Source: Paralvinella palmiformis (lineage: Eukaryota > Annelida > Polychaeta > Terebellida > Alvinellidae). Taken from it: a stretch of 64,000 nt of DNA. How positions within the stretch are numbered: position 1 is the stretch's first letter; each line of letters begins with the position of its first letter. Shown piece by piece: positions 9,258 through 24,115 of this stretch. Location of the stretch: NCBI GenBank assembly GCA_025642065.1, contig JAODUP010000084.1, forward strand, positions 444,501 through 508,500. Direction: 5' to 3'. Below the pieces are notes generated by a model. The model made no database searches and was not told the origin of the DNA. It worked only from the letters and a program-made list of their open reading frames with translations. The translations under genes and the position numbers were made by a program.

Positions 9258-12200
9258 CATAAGAATAAAGGGCTATTTAGAATTTTGCCAAAAAAATTAC
9301 CATCTAGTTGAGGCTTGAGATTTGAGTACGATTTCTTAGGATTTTGTTTGTGCAGTTTGGCTCATCTTACTGCATGAAAGAAAAATTGTGCTTACTAGCC
9401 AGGGTTTACTATTTTGCTTTCTCCTTTCTGACAATCACTCATCAACATTCATGTGTACACAGGTGATACACAATTGTATGTTTACATTGAATTTAAATAG
9501 AAACGTGGCAATGGAGATGGCATCTCTTAAGTAGTGGGCGGGTCTTGAGTTGATAATTAACAAAATTGAAATTACTGTATCATCAGCAGCTCAAGTCATT
9601 TGAGGACCATCTGTGTGATAGCTTCAGAGTCTCTGCATTATCACTCGTTAATTTTGGGAGAATCTGCATGCTATTTTCATCACATTTGTGAATATGGAGG
9701 CTAGCCATGGTAACACCAGCAACAGTACATATTTTGCGATATAAAAATGTGTGCAATTTATGAGCTTACGTGCTAATTATCCACTGCAACCCACTGGTCA
9801 GTCTAGGTCCTCCTGTACTGTTGTGGTTAGAGCATGGTGCAACTGCAACTCACTTGTCAACCTGGGCACTCTTGTAATCTGTCAGTTATAACACTGTCCT
9901 GCACACTTCCAAGTTAGGCAATCAGTTCAAATTAAGTTGCCTGTGTTTGTGAAATTCTTTCTCCGGGAGTCGTCCCTTGGTCATATGTCTTCCCTAGGTA
10001 GGTCGTATGTAGCAAGTGTGACCAGGGCTGAGGCTAAGCTCCCTCACTCACAATAATTGCAGAGTACAGCCACCGCTCCAGGAGACATAGAGTGATCCGA
10101 GACCAGTCTGAAAATTACTCTACAGCAGTTCATCCATACTGTGAACTACTATTTAGTATAAGGTTTCACTTCTGCAGGGTTTTTTTTTCTTCTTTTTAAA
10201 GATACTCACACTTGTGCGCTGTTTCAGCCATGACTCATCCAGATAACAAACACCCAGGATGATCTCATTAGCCATGCGCTAATGGTGCCTGGATCTGGTT
10301 CTTGTTTTGTGATGCTATGCTTAGTATGGCTGTGTCTGACATCATTCTGGGAAGCTGGATTAACTGGACATTTAATTTAGAAATGTTTTAAAGCATTTGA
10401 CACTGTTGTCTTAATATTATAAATTGTTGTGGACATCTTTTATAGTTTACCTTCACCAGTCTACAGCTTTACTTTTTTTCTATTGCAAAGTGCCCCAGAA
10501 TCATTTTGTATCAGTCTGGCTGTTATATAAGTAATATTATTTTCTTCGTCTGTTAAACCGGCCCCTTTTAGCCTACTGTATGTGCACAAAAGTGGTAGCA
10601 AAATACCAATCATCTTCTTGTCTGTTATTGTGTTGAACTTTCTTTCCATTTATTTGTTGCGTTAATGATCTGTTAGCCGCAGTTCCGATATACCTAGCGA
10701 GCTGATTATCTGGACACATAGTGTGTACTTTTATATGAACACCGGCTTGAGCTCAGTTCACATATATCTACTCACTCTCCTTGGTTTCATGCTAATTGTT
10801 GTCTTTCTCTATTGAAAGTGTTTGCATGTGGTTTAGCACTGATCAGTGTTTGAGCAACGCTTTGAGCTTCAGTCAGACTCTTTATACATGCGCCACGAGG
10901 AATCTCATAGAACATAATTGTGTCTGGGTAACGAGGTGCGGAATTGCTTGCATTGGATTAGGTGTGCTAAGAAAACTGTTCGCCTTTGTACCAAAGTGTA
11001 AATTTTTTATTTGGACAAAATCTCACCACCACTGAGTGCATCACAGTACGGAGATGATCCTGTGTAGGTTATGTTCCGCATCTTTTTGTATATGCATCGC
11101 CACATCCAAACATTTACGCACACGTATAAATGCACAACAGATACATATCTGCATTTGTGTGACGGACGGAATATAGGTACGGTTAACATTTTTCTTTACA
11201 TGAAGATGTAATTTCCATAATGTTAAAGATGCTGTTTGGTTTGTACTTGTGTCTAAATGTAAAATAGCAGTCTTGTTGATATAGAGGGAGTGGCAACATT
11301 ACATCACTGACTGGTCAGTGATCAAAGGTACAGCGCGATTAAGAGATATTCTAAGACGGAGTATCACCTAAATAGTCCATATTCGTCTAGCAGGTTGTGT
11401 TCTACTTCTAGTCAAGAAAATCCCATTCATCAAGCTTTTACTGTATCCTCCGGATCTTATTTGTTTTATCACAACACATACAGATGTCATTTGTCCAGTA
11501 TTCAGTGTTTTCACATTATTTTAATTATGGCCCGCCCCCCCCCCCCAAACCCCAGCAATCTGCGTACTTTGTCAGTGGACGTTTTTCTTGTTTATTAATT
11601 CACCTTCGACTCGGTTCATTGACGACTGTGTGGCTGCTGGATGGCCTGTCTACGGGTGCTCAGCTCTGTAAGATTGGCAACTGGTCTGTGCAAACAGTTT
11701 GTAGTGTTCAGTGTATACACCGTGTAAGTGAACACTCCAGATCATAACAGGACATGTTAGGAGTAGTGCTATCCCGCTGAGAACGTTCTTAATAATCTTC
11801 ATGTGTTAGTTACCTGCGATTGTGTACGTACAAGTCGGCCATATTTTCATCAACTGACAAATGCTATTTATGTTTACAATAAACACACCGGCTTGGCGTG
11901 CCTTTATCAGCTGAGCTGACCACTTAGCAGTTGAATGAACTTTCTGCACCTTTGAATGCAGAACACATCTAGGATTGTATTTTTTTTATTATATATATTT
12001 TTGACACACACACACACATATATATATATATATGTATATATTTGAAGATGGATCCATCATCTTGTGATGATTCTCAGTGAGGTATGCTGAATGATAGCTG
12101 AGAAACATACACATCAAGCTAGTGGGGAGAGGGCTATGGTATTGAGTTGGTTAGCTTTTATGTTTCGTTCTTGGGTACATCACTTCCGGTTGGCTTTCAA

Positions 12201-14040
12201 ATGCCAGTGTTACATGTGTCTGTGGGTTGTTTCATCTGATAATTATATTTCTCCAGAGAGTCCTCCTTCCCTGTCATCCAGTTGTTACAAGTATGTGTGT
12301 CCAATTGCTGGTTGGATTCGTCATATAATTTTGTGTAAATCCTCTGACCAGAGACTCAGCGAAGTTCCATTTACAAATAACACGGTTGATTCCAGTATTC
12401 CGGTGTCAGCGGTGTTTTAATGGTCAAAGCATAGCCTTACTCAGTGATTACATTCATTACTCTAGGTTGCGGGTTCAAATCCAGCAAGCACTCATTCATT
12501 TTTATAGTGGAATGTCAAAAGCTGTGACCAACCCTTTTCTCAGTTCTACTTATCTTCTCAGAGCTGCCACAATACTTTAAATGATTGGGAAACGGTTTGT
12601 TTCAAAAACAAGGTGCAGGCTCTCCATTACATGTACATTAACAGGTGTACTGCTTAATCATGTGAATACGATTAGATGTGGGTCAGTTGACTTATAAACT
12701 TGGATAATCAGGTTTTGCCAGACTAAGTGGTTTCAGCCCGCTAGAACATCCATAACTGCATGTGAAATATATCAAGTTTTTTAAATTTCATATCTAGAAA
12801 ACATATTAATAAAATATTATCCAAAGCAGTAGATTTGCAATGCAATACACTGTGGGGTCCACGTCATTGCTGAGTTTTGTGATATGTGGGCTTGTCTCCC
12901 GTGATCAGCTGTTCAAGCAACACACTTCTAGATCCGGAACCGGACCACCTGTCGCTTTCTTGATCAATTTCTTGTATACTGCCTGCATCTGTTATACTGC
13001 AGAGAAAAATCTGAAACCTGATCTGACTGAAGTGTTACAAGGAGCTCTCCTTGCCAGGAATCATGACCTACCACAGATGAGTAGTTTTATAAGTCTGTTC
13101 TGAATTGTTGGTTGAGTGGGGGGGGGGGGGGGTTGTCCACTGGTGGTTCAGGGGTACTTAAGAAAACAATTTGATTAAAAATAGTCCTATTTGTTTTGTG
13201 ATATACAGACAATAATTTGTAAATAGTATACCTAACATAAGCCAATTTTACTTGTCATGATCGTATGTGATTCTTATGTCTTCAATAATTTCTGTTTTAT
13301 AGTTAGCAAATGGGCAAGTGACCTTTTCTTTTCACAACCAGCCTATTTTTGTTTATAAGATTATGTGTTAATCCAAATGAGAACTTGTTTTCATGTATCC
13401 ACATATCATACGCATTGGTGATTTCCATTTATGAAATGAAAATATGGGCCTCTTTTTACAAACTGCAAAACCATCCTGGAACAACACTACTACTACTTGA
13501 GTGGATCTAGCAGAAAGAATCCATATTTGTGGGTGTTTTTAGAGTGCATCATGCAAAAATTCCCATACAGCTCCTCGTTTTTTAGTTGATATTATCACAT
13601 TAAACAAAACATTCTTCACAAGGATCTTCTGTAATTTGGAAACCTTCCAAACAAAATAGGGGGAGTTAAGAAATTCAGTGTAAGACAAAATCCCTGAACA
13701 ACAACAAAATAGCATTTCGTTGTATTCAGTCATTATAAAATTCATTATAAAAATGCTTTTATTCACTCAGCTACAGCTAGACACATATTTATTTATTATA
13801 CAAAGACATAATATGAGCATCCATTCAAAGAATTACATATATTTCAAAAGCTTTCATTCTCCATTCAGATATTATAATCACAGAATTATACATATTTTAA
13901 AAAATTATTTTGTTAAACATAAATACAGCATACTGAAGTTTAAAGCCATCCTAGTTGTTTTTGATTATTTCCATGCTGTTGATATTTTGATCACAATTAT
14001 AAAAAATAATTCTTGAATTTCAACTTCATATAATTGCAGT

Positions 14041-14358
14041 TTATTTTTTACTTCTCCAACAAAGAAGAGATGTTCTTTCTTCAGGAACACGATGATATTC
14101 ATCATCTGAGTGATCTTTGAAGACCATTACTTTCATCAAAGGTTGACTTTGATTACAATTAAACGGTTTCTTCGTTGTTAGTTTTATATATAGGTATTTT
14201 GTTTTGTAAAGTTTCTTTCTTGCGTTATATTTCATATAATATGAGTTAAACATCTTCTCTCTCATCTTCAAACCATCCCAAATAAAAGGATGGTTTTTGT
14301 CTCTTTTCCTACAAAGGAATGGTGGGGCTTTTTGTCCGTATACCAAATAATTTAACAT
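14041..14358 (-). other. Unrecognised 105-codon open frame in intron 2
   Basis: A minus-strand frame begins at an ATG (14358) in weak context, MLNYLVYGQKAPPFLC, and ends LLCWRSKK with TAA at 14041. If read upstream of the ATG it gives VLAALFFVMLNYLVYG, which is signal-peptide-like, but no start codon lies further upstream: a TGA is at 14403-14401. The rest is Lys- and Tyr-rich with three Cys. An AATAAA overlaps the bases just after the stop. It matches no family I know. It could be the last exon of a small secreted-protein gene nested in the intron, a pseudogene, or chance. Confidence 0.25.
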
Positions 14359-17300
14359 TACAAAAAACAGTGCTGCAAGTACAGCTGAATCCACCTTTTC
14401 TCAGAGTTCCCAATCCAGTAAATGTTCTGTCGTCACATAGTGAACATATATTGAAGGGGAAATATTGTCAGTGTGCTTAGATATAGATAGTAAAAGACCA
14501 AACAAATAAAGAATATTGGGTTTTCGGAACACGTAGCCAACTCATGTTCCATGCGTGTTGTTCAGTGCAGCGTGTGCACTACACTACAGAGTGTCATTCC
14601 AACTGTTGCTTGTGTTTGAGGGATGTTTCAGCCCTCAAGTAAAGGCTTCATTCTGATCATTTCATTTCTCAAGGTAGTATTGTCTTCAACCTTGTGTCAT
14701 ATGTGTGACCAGTACTGAAGTTAAACGAATTGATGTTCGTCTATCTGATGGTCAGTGTATAATGATGATTATTAATCACTGCAAAATGCTATTAGAGTAA
14801 TACCTGGTTGAGTGTAACATGGTGTGTGTGTATATATATATATATGAGAAACTTTTATGTAATTTAAGATTAGTTCACTTATATCAGCTTATGTAATGAT
14901 TATAAAAGGGTAATATTGGCTGTGTGAGAAAATGATCAAATTATCACTCTGTTGGGTAATACAAATTGGAGGTTTTACTGTACTGCTTCTGATGGTTAAC
15001 AGCTAGGTTGCATCTTAATTTTTCAGGTGTGTCATATACACACAGTTCGGTGGCTATTTGCCTAAGTTAATAATAATAATAATACGTGATATTTAAATAG
15101 AACCACTTACCCTTACTATTAGCACACCTATGGGTAGTTGTTGTCACAGAAATGTGAGTGTAACAGCTATTTATGTCTTGTATGCTTGTTATACACGGAT
15201 GGTTTAAAAGGTGAATCTGATTTCATACGTATGGAGATTTCATCATTTCTAGTTTCAATAGCTATTTTTAGAATTTGTGTACTTTTAACAGTTAATAAAT
15301 CATTCCTTTATGACTCTTCTAAATAAGATCTGTGATAGTAATGACTGCCTAGGTCTGAAGATCGGCCGCTAATAGAAGCGGAAAGATATGGAAAATGGTT
15401 TTCTGGTTCACCTACGATGTCATTGTTTCTAGAATTTTCTAGTTTGTACCGGAGCGGGTGAAATTATAACTATATCAACTGTAATGGTAAATAAATATTG
15501 ATTCGGTTATAAACAGTGAGATCCCCAGACAGTTTCTAACCAGGGGCACACAAGTCAAAAGATCTAAAGCGCTTTTTGGTATATTGAAGCAAACTGTTAG
15601 ACCATTTTCGGGGCTCACAATTTCTATTCCCACAAAATACTCATCCTTTAGATACTTCTGGGTTAGTTTAACCCGTCCATTTTCTGAAACTGTTAGTGAT
15701 AAATGATGGACAGAAAAGTGTTACTCGAGTTGTTATGCACACACAAAAAAAGATTTTGGAGTTAATTCGAAAAAGTCGTTAACAAAATTGTACTAAGCCG
15801 TAAACAGAGAACATCCCTATGTTGTTGGTGCTTGGATCGCAAATCATTATTATTGTGTCCCGGAAAGTCGCACACCTGAACCCCCCCCCCCGACTGGCTG
15901 TGACTTTTTGGCAGAAGTTTGATTACGCATAGTATGACGTTCTCCAGCATTCATTAGAAATAGCTAGAGCGTCATATTTGTTGACGATTACAGTCAGACT
16001 GTTGCACGACTTAATAGTGGTGTCCATTTTCTGTGAAACGTAGTGTTGTTTTCACTAGAGAGTTGTTTCTACCTTGTTCGTTAACTAGTAAAGAGACAGA
16101 CGCTCTGGCAGTGCGTCGTCATGCAACACTTGATTTGATCATTGTGGTCTGAAGGATGCGACTGACAGTGAGAACAATTTTGAAAGGGAAGAATCGGTTA
16201 GAATACTCTCAAAAGGAATGACCTATGATGCTAACTGGATGATCCACGATGTCCGGAGTAAAATGCCGGAAAATGGATTAGCCGTTGTGATGTATTAGTC
16301 AAATAGCTGGAGTTGGCCGATAGACCATGATAGTTCACGGCAGTATACGGATCTTTTAAATTGTCATTCAAATGGAGAAAAATCCCAGCAACAGCCACAT
16401 GCATTTTTCTATACATAACACACACACACACACACACACACAGGGTGAGAATGTACGAGAATCAGCGGATTTTGATTTGGCGAGAACCAACTTATTTTCA
16501 CGTTAGATTACCGCTTTAAAACATCCCATGCATTTCATTGTCATATTCATTATCTGTAGATGGAGCTGTGTCAGCAAGTTCTCCAAATTTTAGTAGTTTA
16601 TGCTGAATATTCGGTGATTTTGGCGCGAATCAACAGTGATTCACGCAACAAAGAATTGCGCCAATCGATTCACGGATTCGCGTCGAAATTCTAGCCCTGT
16701 ATATATATATATATATATATATATACACGCCCACTTAGCAATCTGTTGCTAGAGATGTGGGTGTTTGGCTCATTCAGGAACAGATAAACTGCTGCATTAC
16801 CATTTGCCAGTCCAGATTGCTCTATGGAAAATTAATAAAATAGCTATCAGTTGAACTCGTGTTATAATGATGAATGAAGCTTGTTTGACTTACTAGCAGC
16901 ACTGCTGTATGGCCAGTCACACCTGTTGGACACACGTTAACTGGCTTTGAGAGATATATATTTCACTTGGTTATACTCACTGAGTATAGGCGATATGATA
17001 CCAAATCATCGTATGTGGGACTGTTGACACGTTAAATACATCACTATGAAAAGTTGCTACTCGGGAATCAGTCACCTGATGCGTTACCCACTGATCCAGT
17101 GTTGTGTTTATGTTTCGTAATTCTCAGTTTCATTGCCTTATCACACACACACACACACGCACACAGGTCGACTCTGCTACTGAGTTTAACTAGGTAGACT
17201 GCAGCCAGCTGCATAAATGAATAATATTTATGTGTGTGTAAGGTTAAACAGGGACAGTTAATGGTCTATTTCGAGCTTTTGATGTTACCATGTTTATTTT

Positions 17301-17639
17301 TAGATTAATTAAAGGTATTCAAAGAACAACATGTAAAAAAAACCTGGCCAGTCAAGAACCAATCATATAAAATAAAAATGTTGGCACTTGAGCCACATTT
17401 CAACTGAGTATGGAGCAACATACAATGTACTGGTTGCTATTATATATTTTACCGCAGTAACGTATGCTACGATTCTGATGTCCAAGTTTACTATATTAGA
17501 AAGGCAGATTGTATGTGCATGCCACTGATAAACATTATAGAGACTGTGTAGGTACATCTGTGACACTTACAGAATACAAGGTTCAGATATGATACTGAAT
17601 GGCAGCAGCACTGCTTCATTTTATTGGCTGCGGATATCT

Positions 17640-17733
17640 GAATGGTGTTTCATCTTTGACTTCGCCTCATTACCTTTGGAGGTCACTAGGCCCCATTAGC
17701 CTACTTTGTGGCCGTAAAACATCAAACCTACAC
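17640..17733 (+). repeat. SINE body fragment (family of 43873-44063)
   Basis: 'tgtttcatctttgacttcg' and 'cattacctttgg', 'ccattagcctac' and 'gtggccgtaaaacatcaaa' match the full element at 43.9 kb. The tRNA-like head and the ATC tail are missing. Confidence 0.7.
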
Positions 17734-19751
17734 ACATCGGTCTATTGACACTATTATCAACATTATTTTGTAAATACTGGCATGTGCAGTTTACTTGTTA
17801 CCGAGAGCATGTGCAGTGAGAACTGTTGGATATATGCCATTATAGCAGAATACAGAAGTTAGTGACATTTCAGTTCAGAGAACTGACTTATTGCTTGATG
17901 CAGCTGTCATGGACCATTTCAATTCACTAGTTTCATCAAGATTAACATAATTAATAGTAGCATATCATAGTTATTAGAGTATTTATTTACTTTAGTTTAA
18001 GAGTTCACTTTACTGATTGTTACATGCTTGTTATATGTTCAGGCCTTTTGGTAAGATCTGGTTGATCTTTGTTCTGGAAGTCTTAGTTGAGGCGACAAAT
18101 GTATTCGCTGTAGCCATTTTGAGTCCTGCCTGTTTCATGACTAGATTGTAACATAAATTACTAGATCCAGTTGTTGTGTGCGAACATTTGCCAAACGTCA
18201 CACACACACACGCTTTCTCTCTCTCTCTCTCTCTGTGTTTGTTATTAAATGTTCTTATTACGTTGTACGTACCATATACAGTGTATTCCGACAACTGTAT
18301 GCGTAATGTGACGTTTTTATAGGTGTCTCTGGTTTTGCTTGTAGGGGGGTTGTATTCCTAGTGACTGTTATGCTGGCATAGATTCAGAAGATCATTTAAT
18401 ATGGCCGGGTCTAGTCTAGGTCATTCATTCGCTTCTAACACCAGTTTTCTACTGGTAGGAACAACGTATTGCACTACACCTGTGTCAATTGTCTTGTTGC
18501 CCAATTATCATACTGTAATTGTAAGGGAGCTTTGCTCCTAATGCTTCGTGAAATGGTGTTCATCATTGCTAGGCGTCAACCTCTAATTCTACCTGACAAG
18601 ATGAGCATCTGGTTTCTTTCACCGCTTAAACAATTATTAGTTTGTCCTAAAGATGTTTATCTTTGAAAGTGATAAGAATTATTGACGGATTGGTAACTAT
18701 CCTCTATTTTTCAGTCACATGTAATCTTTAGAAACCTGAAAATGCTGACAGGTTGGATATAGCTGCCATGGGATATAACTTCTAGCTTGAAGGCATTGCG
18801 AAGCTGATCCTGAATGCAGCATTTTACTGTTATTTATGAAACAGTTCCGTCAGAAGCATTGGTTACATCACGGTCTACTGTTATTAACGGAGCTTCAGAA
18901 TGAATTGAAGTTTAATTTGTAAAAGCATCGTAATTAAGGTGACAGTCATTTTAACATCATAATTTTTATTCGTACTAATAATATATTACTCCAAAACGTG
19001 AACAATGTAAGGTCTATTCAGCACATGCATAATAAATGATTTCTCGTAATTTGGGAAATTTGAAAAATTAGTAGCTGGGACCTGCTAATGAATACTGTAT
19101 AGAGTATCATTTAAAGGCGAAGAAGTTGACTAATGGATTATAATATCAGTCCACAAGTTAATGGGTACAAACATCAGTAAACTTCCAATGCCTATATATG
19201 TGCAACTGTGTAGCACTTTATATTGGAACATGGTAAAATGATAGTTTCCAGTCATATTTAACCTCTATGCCATTGAACAGTTAGAAATGATGATGATAAA
19301 ACATTAATATTAATATAACTTTGATACAACTTGATGTAAAACTGACTATTTGATTTAAAATCTTTAGTTGTATTGGTAAATAGTTGGCTATGTGTGGATG
19401 TCAGTTTCAGTGTGACATCAAAGATGACCTAAATACTTTCCATATTGATTTACATGAAGTGGTATAAAATATATTTACAGCTTTGTTGTGTGTTTTCAAA
19501 GTAACAAAAATGTCACAAGCACCATGCAGGTATCGTGTGTACGAGTTGTACTTAATATCATTGTATTTGCGAACATTACGGGCACTAAGGGAATAATAAC
19601 AATGGATATTTAATAAATTGTCTTTACTAGCAAAACCCGTTCGAGTGCTGTTAAGTTAGACACCAAAAATAAGGTGTACATAAAAACTTGGCGAGAAGGT
19701 GAGTTTTTAGAATTGATTTAATCTTTTCAACAGCAGACACGTCTTTCTGAT

Positions 19752-20000
19752 ATATGCAGGCATCCTGTTCCATAAAGTCGTCACGGCTATGATACTAAAT
19801 GCACAATCACCATATGATTTGGGGATTCATAGGTATCTGCAATAGTCCATGATTGGATGACATGGTTTTTTTCTTGGATGACTGTAATGGACAGGAGTTC
19901 ACAGAGGTATTCATGTACCAGTTGAATACCCCTTTGAGTACAGGCTAGATGAATACCATTTGAAGAGAATTTATGTATAGGCTAATTTTAATGGTTAGTC
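19752..20000. repeat. Dispersed repeat copy, related to 1-240
   Basis: It has the same ordered blocks as the start of the window and is diverged by point changes and small gaps. It lies in intron 2 of the KLF gene and has no coding frame. Confidence 0.5.
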
Positions 20001-20654
20001 ATACTTCAAAAGCCTGATTGCTTCAATCTTATTAAAACATCATCTATATCTATCTGTTCATATAATTTCAATATGTTGACCTTTTGTTGTTCGACATCCT
20101 ATGGAGGTGTTGATTTGTATATAAATAAATTTAACATCAAAATATTAGTGTATACATATCAGTCAACGGTGTAGAACTGAATCGGCCATACCAATTGCTT
20201 ATATTGCGTCACATAGTAAAACTCACTCGTCTGAATTATTCTGTTGAAAGCAAGTATTAAATTGTTACAGTCAAGATAACTGTACACCGTGTGGCTTCAA
20301 ACTTAACGATAGTTCACAGGTGTTAAGCAAATGTTCCGTTTCAGCTTATGCCATGAAGTGCAGCTAGCAGTTACTGAGGGTCGTTTACAATTACAGTGAA
20401 CATAAATACAAATAAGTTGATATGACGCATTTACCATGGTATCAGGAGCTTATAACTTGGCATTTGACTATATTATGTGTTATCACATTGCACATATCTC
20501 AACAGATCATGTATAGTGTGATATGCACTGAAACGACGGCGGTGATCTTTAGCTTTTATTTGTGTCTTTGTGTAAAAGTGCTCTCTGTAGCTTGGAGAGT
20601 TATCTCTTAGTTAAAAGTTGTACGAACTCCAGGTCTTACGTGTGTCCTTCTACT

Positions 20655-20995
20655 TCATATCAAGCCGTGATAGCGCAGTTAGTTAGAGCGTAGTACTCGT
20701 AGCCGAACGGTCGCGGGTTCGGGGCTCCGTGAGCTGCAATGCTATCATGTGGCGACTGGTTCACTCATCCATAAAAATGAGTACCTGGCAAGACGCGATG
20801 GCCATGCGTCTGAGTAACGCTTTGCGCCTATAATGGCAACATGTGTTGTATGCTCCTTTCGGAGTTGAGATGTGTGCTGTGTGGAAACAGGTCTGAGTCG
20901 GGGATAATAATATTGTAAATAATTTTGTAAAGCGCCTTAGAGCAGCTTCTAGGTGAATAGAGCGCTATATAAATATCACATATTATTATTATATG
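20655..20995 (+). repeat. Full-length tRNA-derived SINE
   Basis: The head (about 20668-20740) has an A-box-like TAGCGCAGTTAGTTAGAGCG and a B-box-like GGGTTCGGGGCTCC. A body of about 190 bases follows, then the shared 3' tail 'tgtaaagcgccttagag' with 'gagcgctatataaat' and ATT units. The tRNA-like head cannot close a seven-pair acceptor stem, so it is not a working tRNA gene. This is the most complete member here of the family whose tails also lie at 1594 and 54040. Confidence 0.75.
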
Positions 20996-22149
20996 GACAC
21001 ACACCTTCTAAGTTCTTGATCTTATTAGCTAGCAAATACACATGGTAGGTCTGTATCGGTGGGTGGGTAGACTTTACGGCAGGTACGTGTGCCTGAGTTT
21101 CAATAAAAGATTAATAAAAATATGTAATTATTGGCAGTATTTTAAGGTTAATGTAATGCGTTGAACAACACTTCCCCCCCCCCCCCCACACACACACAGA
21201 GAACTATTTGTATATTTTGTCCCAGCAGGTGGTAGCACTGCTGAAGTAAAGCTAGATATTAGCAACCTGTCTTGACCTATCCAAAATTTGACTTGTGTTC
21301 TGATTTTCTTATTAGATGGCCATTTTTATGTGGTTGATCCTGTGCAATGGATCACATGACTGTTGGAATGGCGGGGGGGGGGGACTTGGTTTGCTCTTGT
21401 CATACATGAGTTAATAAATCATTACACAGTCTTCAAGGGTAAGAATCTCATTATTCCACATGAAACTTAATTACTAAATTAATGAATGTGTTTTTATTCA
21501 TTGACAGGAATCGGTAAGTTTGGAATACGCTTGCATCACACTAGCTGCACGATGAATGGCCCAAATTAATTAGACTTTAAATTAATTCAGCTTGCGATAT
21601 CTTAAATATAAAATATTGTATCAGCAGTTAGCTGTTATAACACGCACAGCATACAGGTCTCAGTTAAATAATTCATTACCAACTGGCACTTAGTACAGCA
21701 GTGTGTTCATGCCTTCGTGATCATCTTTAGAAAGTGAATTTTGCAAACCGTTGTCAGTTATCTTGATAACTAGATTTTGCTGTACGTTTGTAACTCGATG
21801 ATAACTTGTAAATACGGTTAAAGAATACTTTTGTATACAAACGTGTGCTAGCACACAGTATTTATCAAGAACTACCCGTGCATAGCCTTTCCTGTAATTT
21901 GGTGTAATGGTGCTCCTGGTCGGCATGTGATTTTTGGTCTCGGTGAGACATGATTACAAACGGTGATAAGGAAGTAAATGATTAATTCAGGATGCACATT
22001 TGAAAGAAGGGTTCTAACAAGTTTATAGGTCATTTGTGTGTGACAATGCACTGAGCAATCCGTTTGCTTCATGGCTTAAACGTTAGCAAATGTATCAGAA
22101 CACAGAAAATTTTAGTTTGTTCTAAGGTTGCTTTCATCATTGTATATAT

Positions 22150-22299
22150 ATGTTACAGTTAATCTGTATAATCAGGTAATATGGATATTATCTGAAATTT
22201 TCAGGTAATCTGTATTAGATCTCAGTTAGCAGTAGACATATTACCTGAAAATTTCAGGTAATATACATATTAGCTGATTATGCAGATTAACTGTAACAT
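22150..22299. repeat. 150-bp near-perfect palindrome (foldback element)
   Basis: The left half beginning 'atgttacagttaatctg' is complementary to the right half ending 'cagattaactgtaacat' along roughly 65 bases, with a few mismatches and a loop of about 20 bases near 22217-22236. Inside each arm 'cctgaaa(a)tttcagg' is itself palindromic. The size, symmetry and AT content suit a foldback MITE; flanking TA-rich DNA hides any target duplication. Confidence 0.8.
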
Positions 22300-24062
22300 G
22301 CACGCATGCACACACACACATATTATTGTTAATTATTCAGATTTACAATGTAGTTTTATATATAAAGTATATTTAAGATAGCACTGCTCAATGTCTTTGA
22401 ATATATCCTGCTAGTACATCTAAATTATTATTATATTGTTATTAGTAAGCGCGTCTATAAAATTGTGTAGAACAAACATTGAAATTTCCACTTTACTCAT
22501 AAGGTTTAAAACAATAGTAGAAGGATTATATGTTAACCCCACTGTCAGATAGGTTTTATCAGTCAAATGTTGACCAGGTAACGACAGCTTGGTGTAGTGA
22601 CACGTTTTTAAAGTATGGCTAATTCTCAGAATCACTGCCCAGAGTGACTTTTGAGAACAGCAATGGATGTCTGGATATTGATGCTGAGACATGATAGTAC
22701 CATAGGATGTCCTAATCAAACAGCACTTAGCCAATCTTATTTCCTCCACCCAGACCTATTACAGTCACGATCTTTGTAGGAGGTTCCCAAGGGGACAGGT
22801 TTTGTTAGTATGTGTTTATGTCACTGAGTGTCATCACCATTTGTTAATAAAAAGTTTAAATGTGTTACCGAGGGTTAGCAATACTTCTTCACTATCTAAA
22901 ATTGTATGGCCTTCTTCCATAGGCTAAGAATTGAACTGACTGAACAAAACTCTTAGACATAGACTATGATAGTTCATGTCTTAGTTCGTAGACTATCAGC
23001 TATCTTTTTACAGATTTTTTCAGTTTATTTGTACACATTTTTCATCTTAGCACACACACGCACACAACCATAAAGTTTTTTTAACATTTTGCAGCCGCTA
23101 AAAGATGGCATTCTACAGGCGCCTGAACACTGATACTGTGATAGAAGTATTATGCATATTGCAATGTAGCTTTCAAAAATACTCAGCTGCTGGTCTTGAG
23201 AACTTGCCAGTTTACAGACCTTGTTGGAGACTTCAGTAGCAACACCACTGTTCAGAGTGAACTAAATTAGATGCCACGCCTAGTGATATTTGAGTGACTG
23301 CCCAGAATTTTTTGAAAACACATATGATACTAATATGACCCGTAGGTTGTTTGCTAAACTCACAATATAAATCTATAAGTTAACTATGCTTATCCAAGTT
23401 AAATATGTATATGTCGGCAAAATGTATAAAATTGGGGAAAACGTTTTGAATTTTTTGAAAAAGGATTTGTTGGGTGTGTGTATGTGTGTGGCAGATAATT
23501 TACTGTAGTACTACTTCTGACCAGGTTGGAGCTAAGAAACCATACATATTGTGTTTCTGCTAATAGTCTTAGCTGAAGCTGTCTGGAATATAACCATAAT
23601 TTGTGATTCTGTGTGCCTTTTCTAAACGCGCATACACTCATACACAGTGTGAGACATACACATGTCTCAGCATTAAGTCGCCACTCTGGATTCAGTCCCC
23701 TGAAGAAACGTCCAGAGTTTGAATTCACGGTTCGAGATTCTCTGTGCCTGTGCCTTTTTATACACAACTAAAACAAAGTTTCTGTGTGTGTGTGTGTTAC
23801 ACACACACATGTTGGGGCCGTGTATTATATATATGTGTGGTTGAGAGATTCCCTTTGTGATCTCAACAGAAATGCTCCAATCTGAAACATGCTAAATATT
23901 ATATTTATATCTCAGACATGTTATAATGTACTTCAAAGAGATAATGGGACTCCCAGTTTTGAATGTGTATTACATTATGAAGTAACTTCTTAACTTACAA
24001 CACTCAGCATATTAATAATGTGCTATGCACATATCACTGACTTGATATGGCATTAGAATATA

Positions 24063-24063
<1 letters not shown>

Positions 24064-24109
<46 letters not shown>
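24064..24109. repeat. (GT)n microsatellite
   Basis: An uninterrupted run of about 22 GT units in intron 2. Confidence 0.95.

Positions 24110-24115
<6 letters not shown>

Noticed and set aside
12465..12490. Isolated B-box-like 'gggttcaaatccag'
   Set aside because: No tRNA fold and no clear A-box at the right distance; probably a decayed SINE or chance.
20668..20740. Possible tRNA gene
   Set aside because: A and B boxes are present but the acceptor arm does not pair, and a SINE body and tail follow directly.
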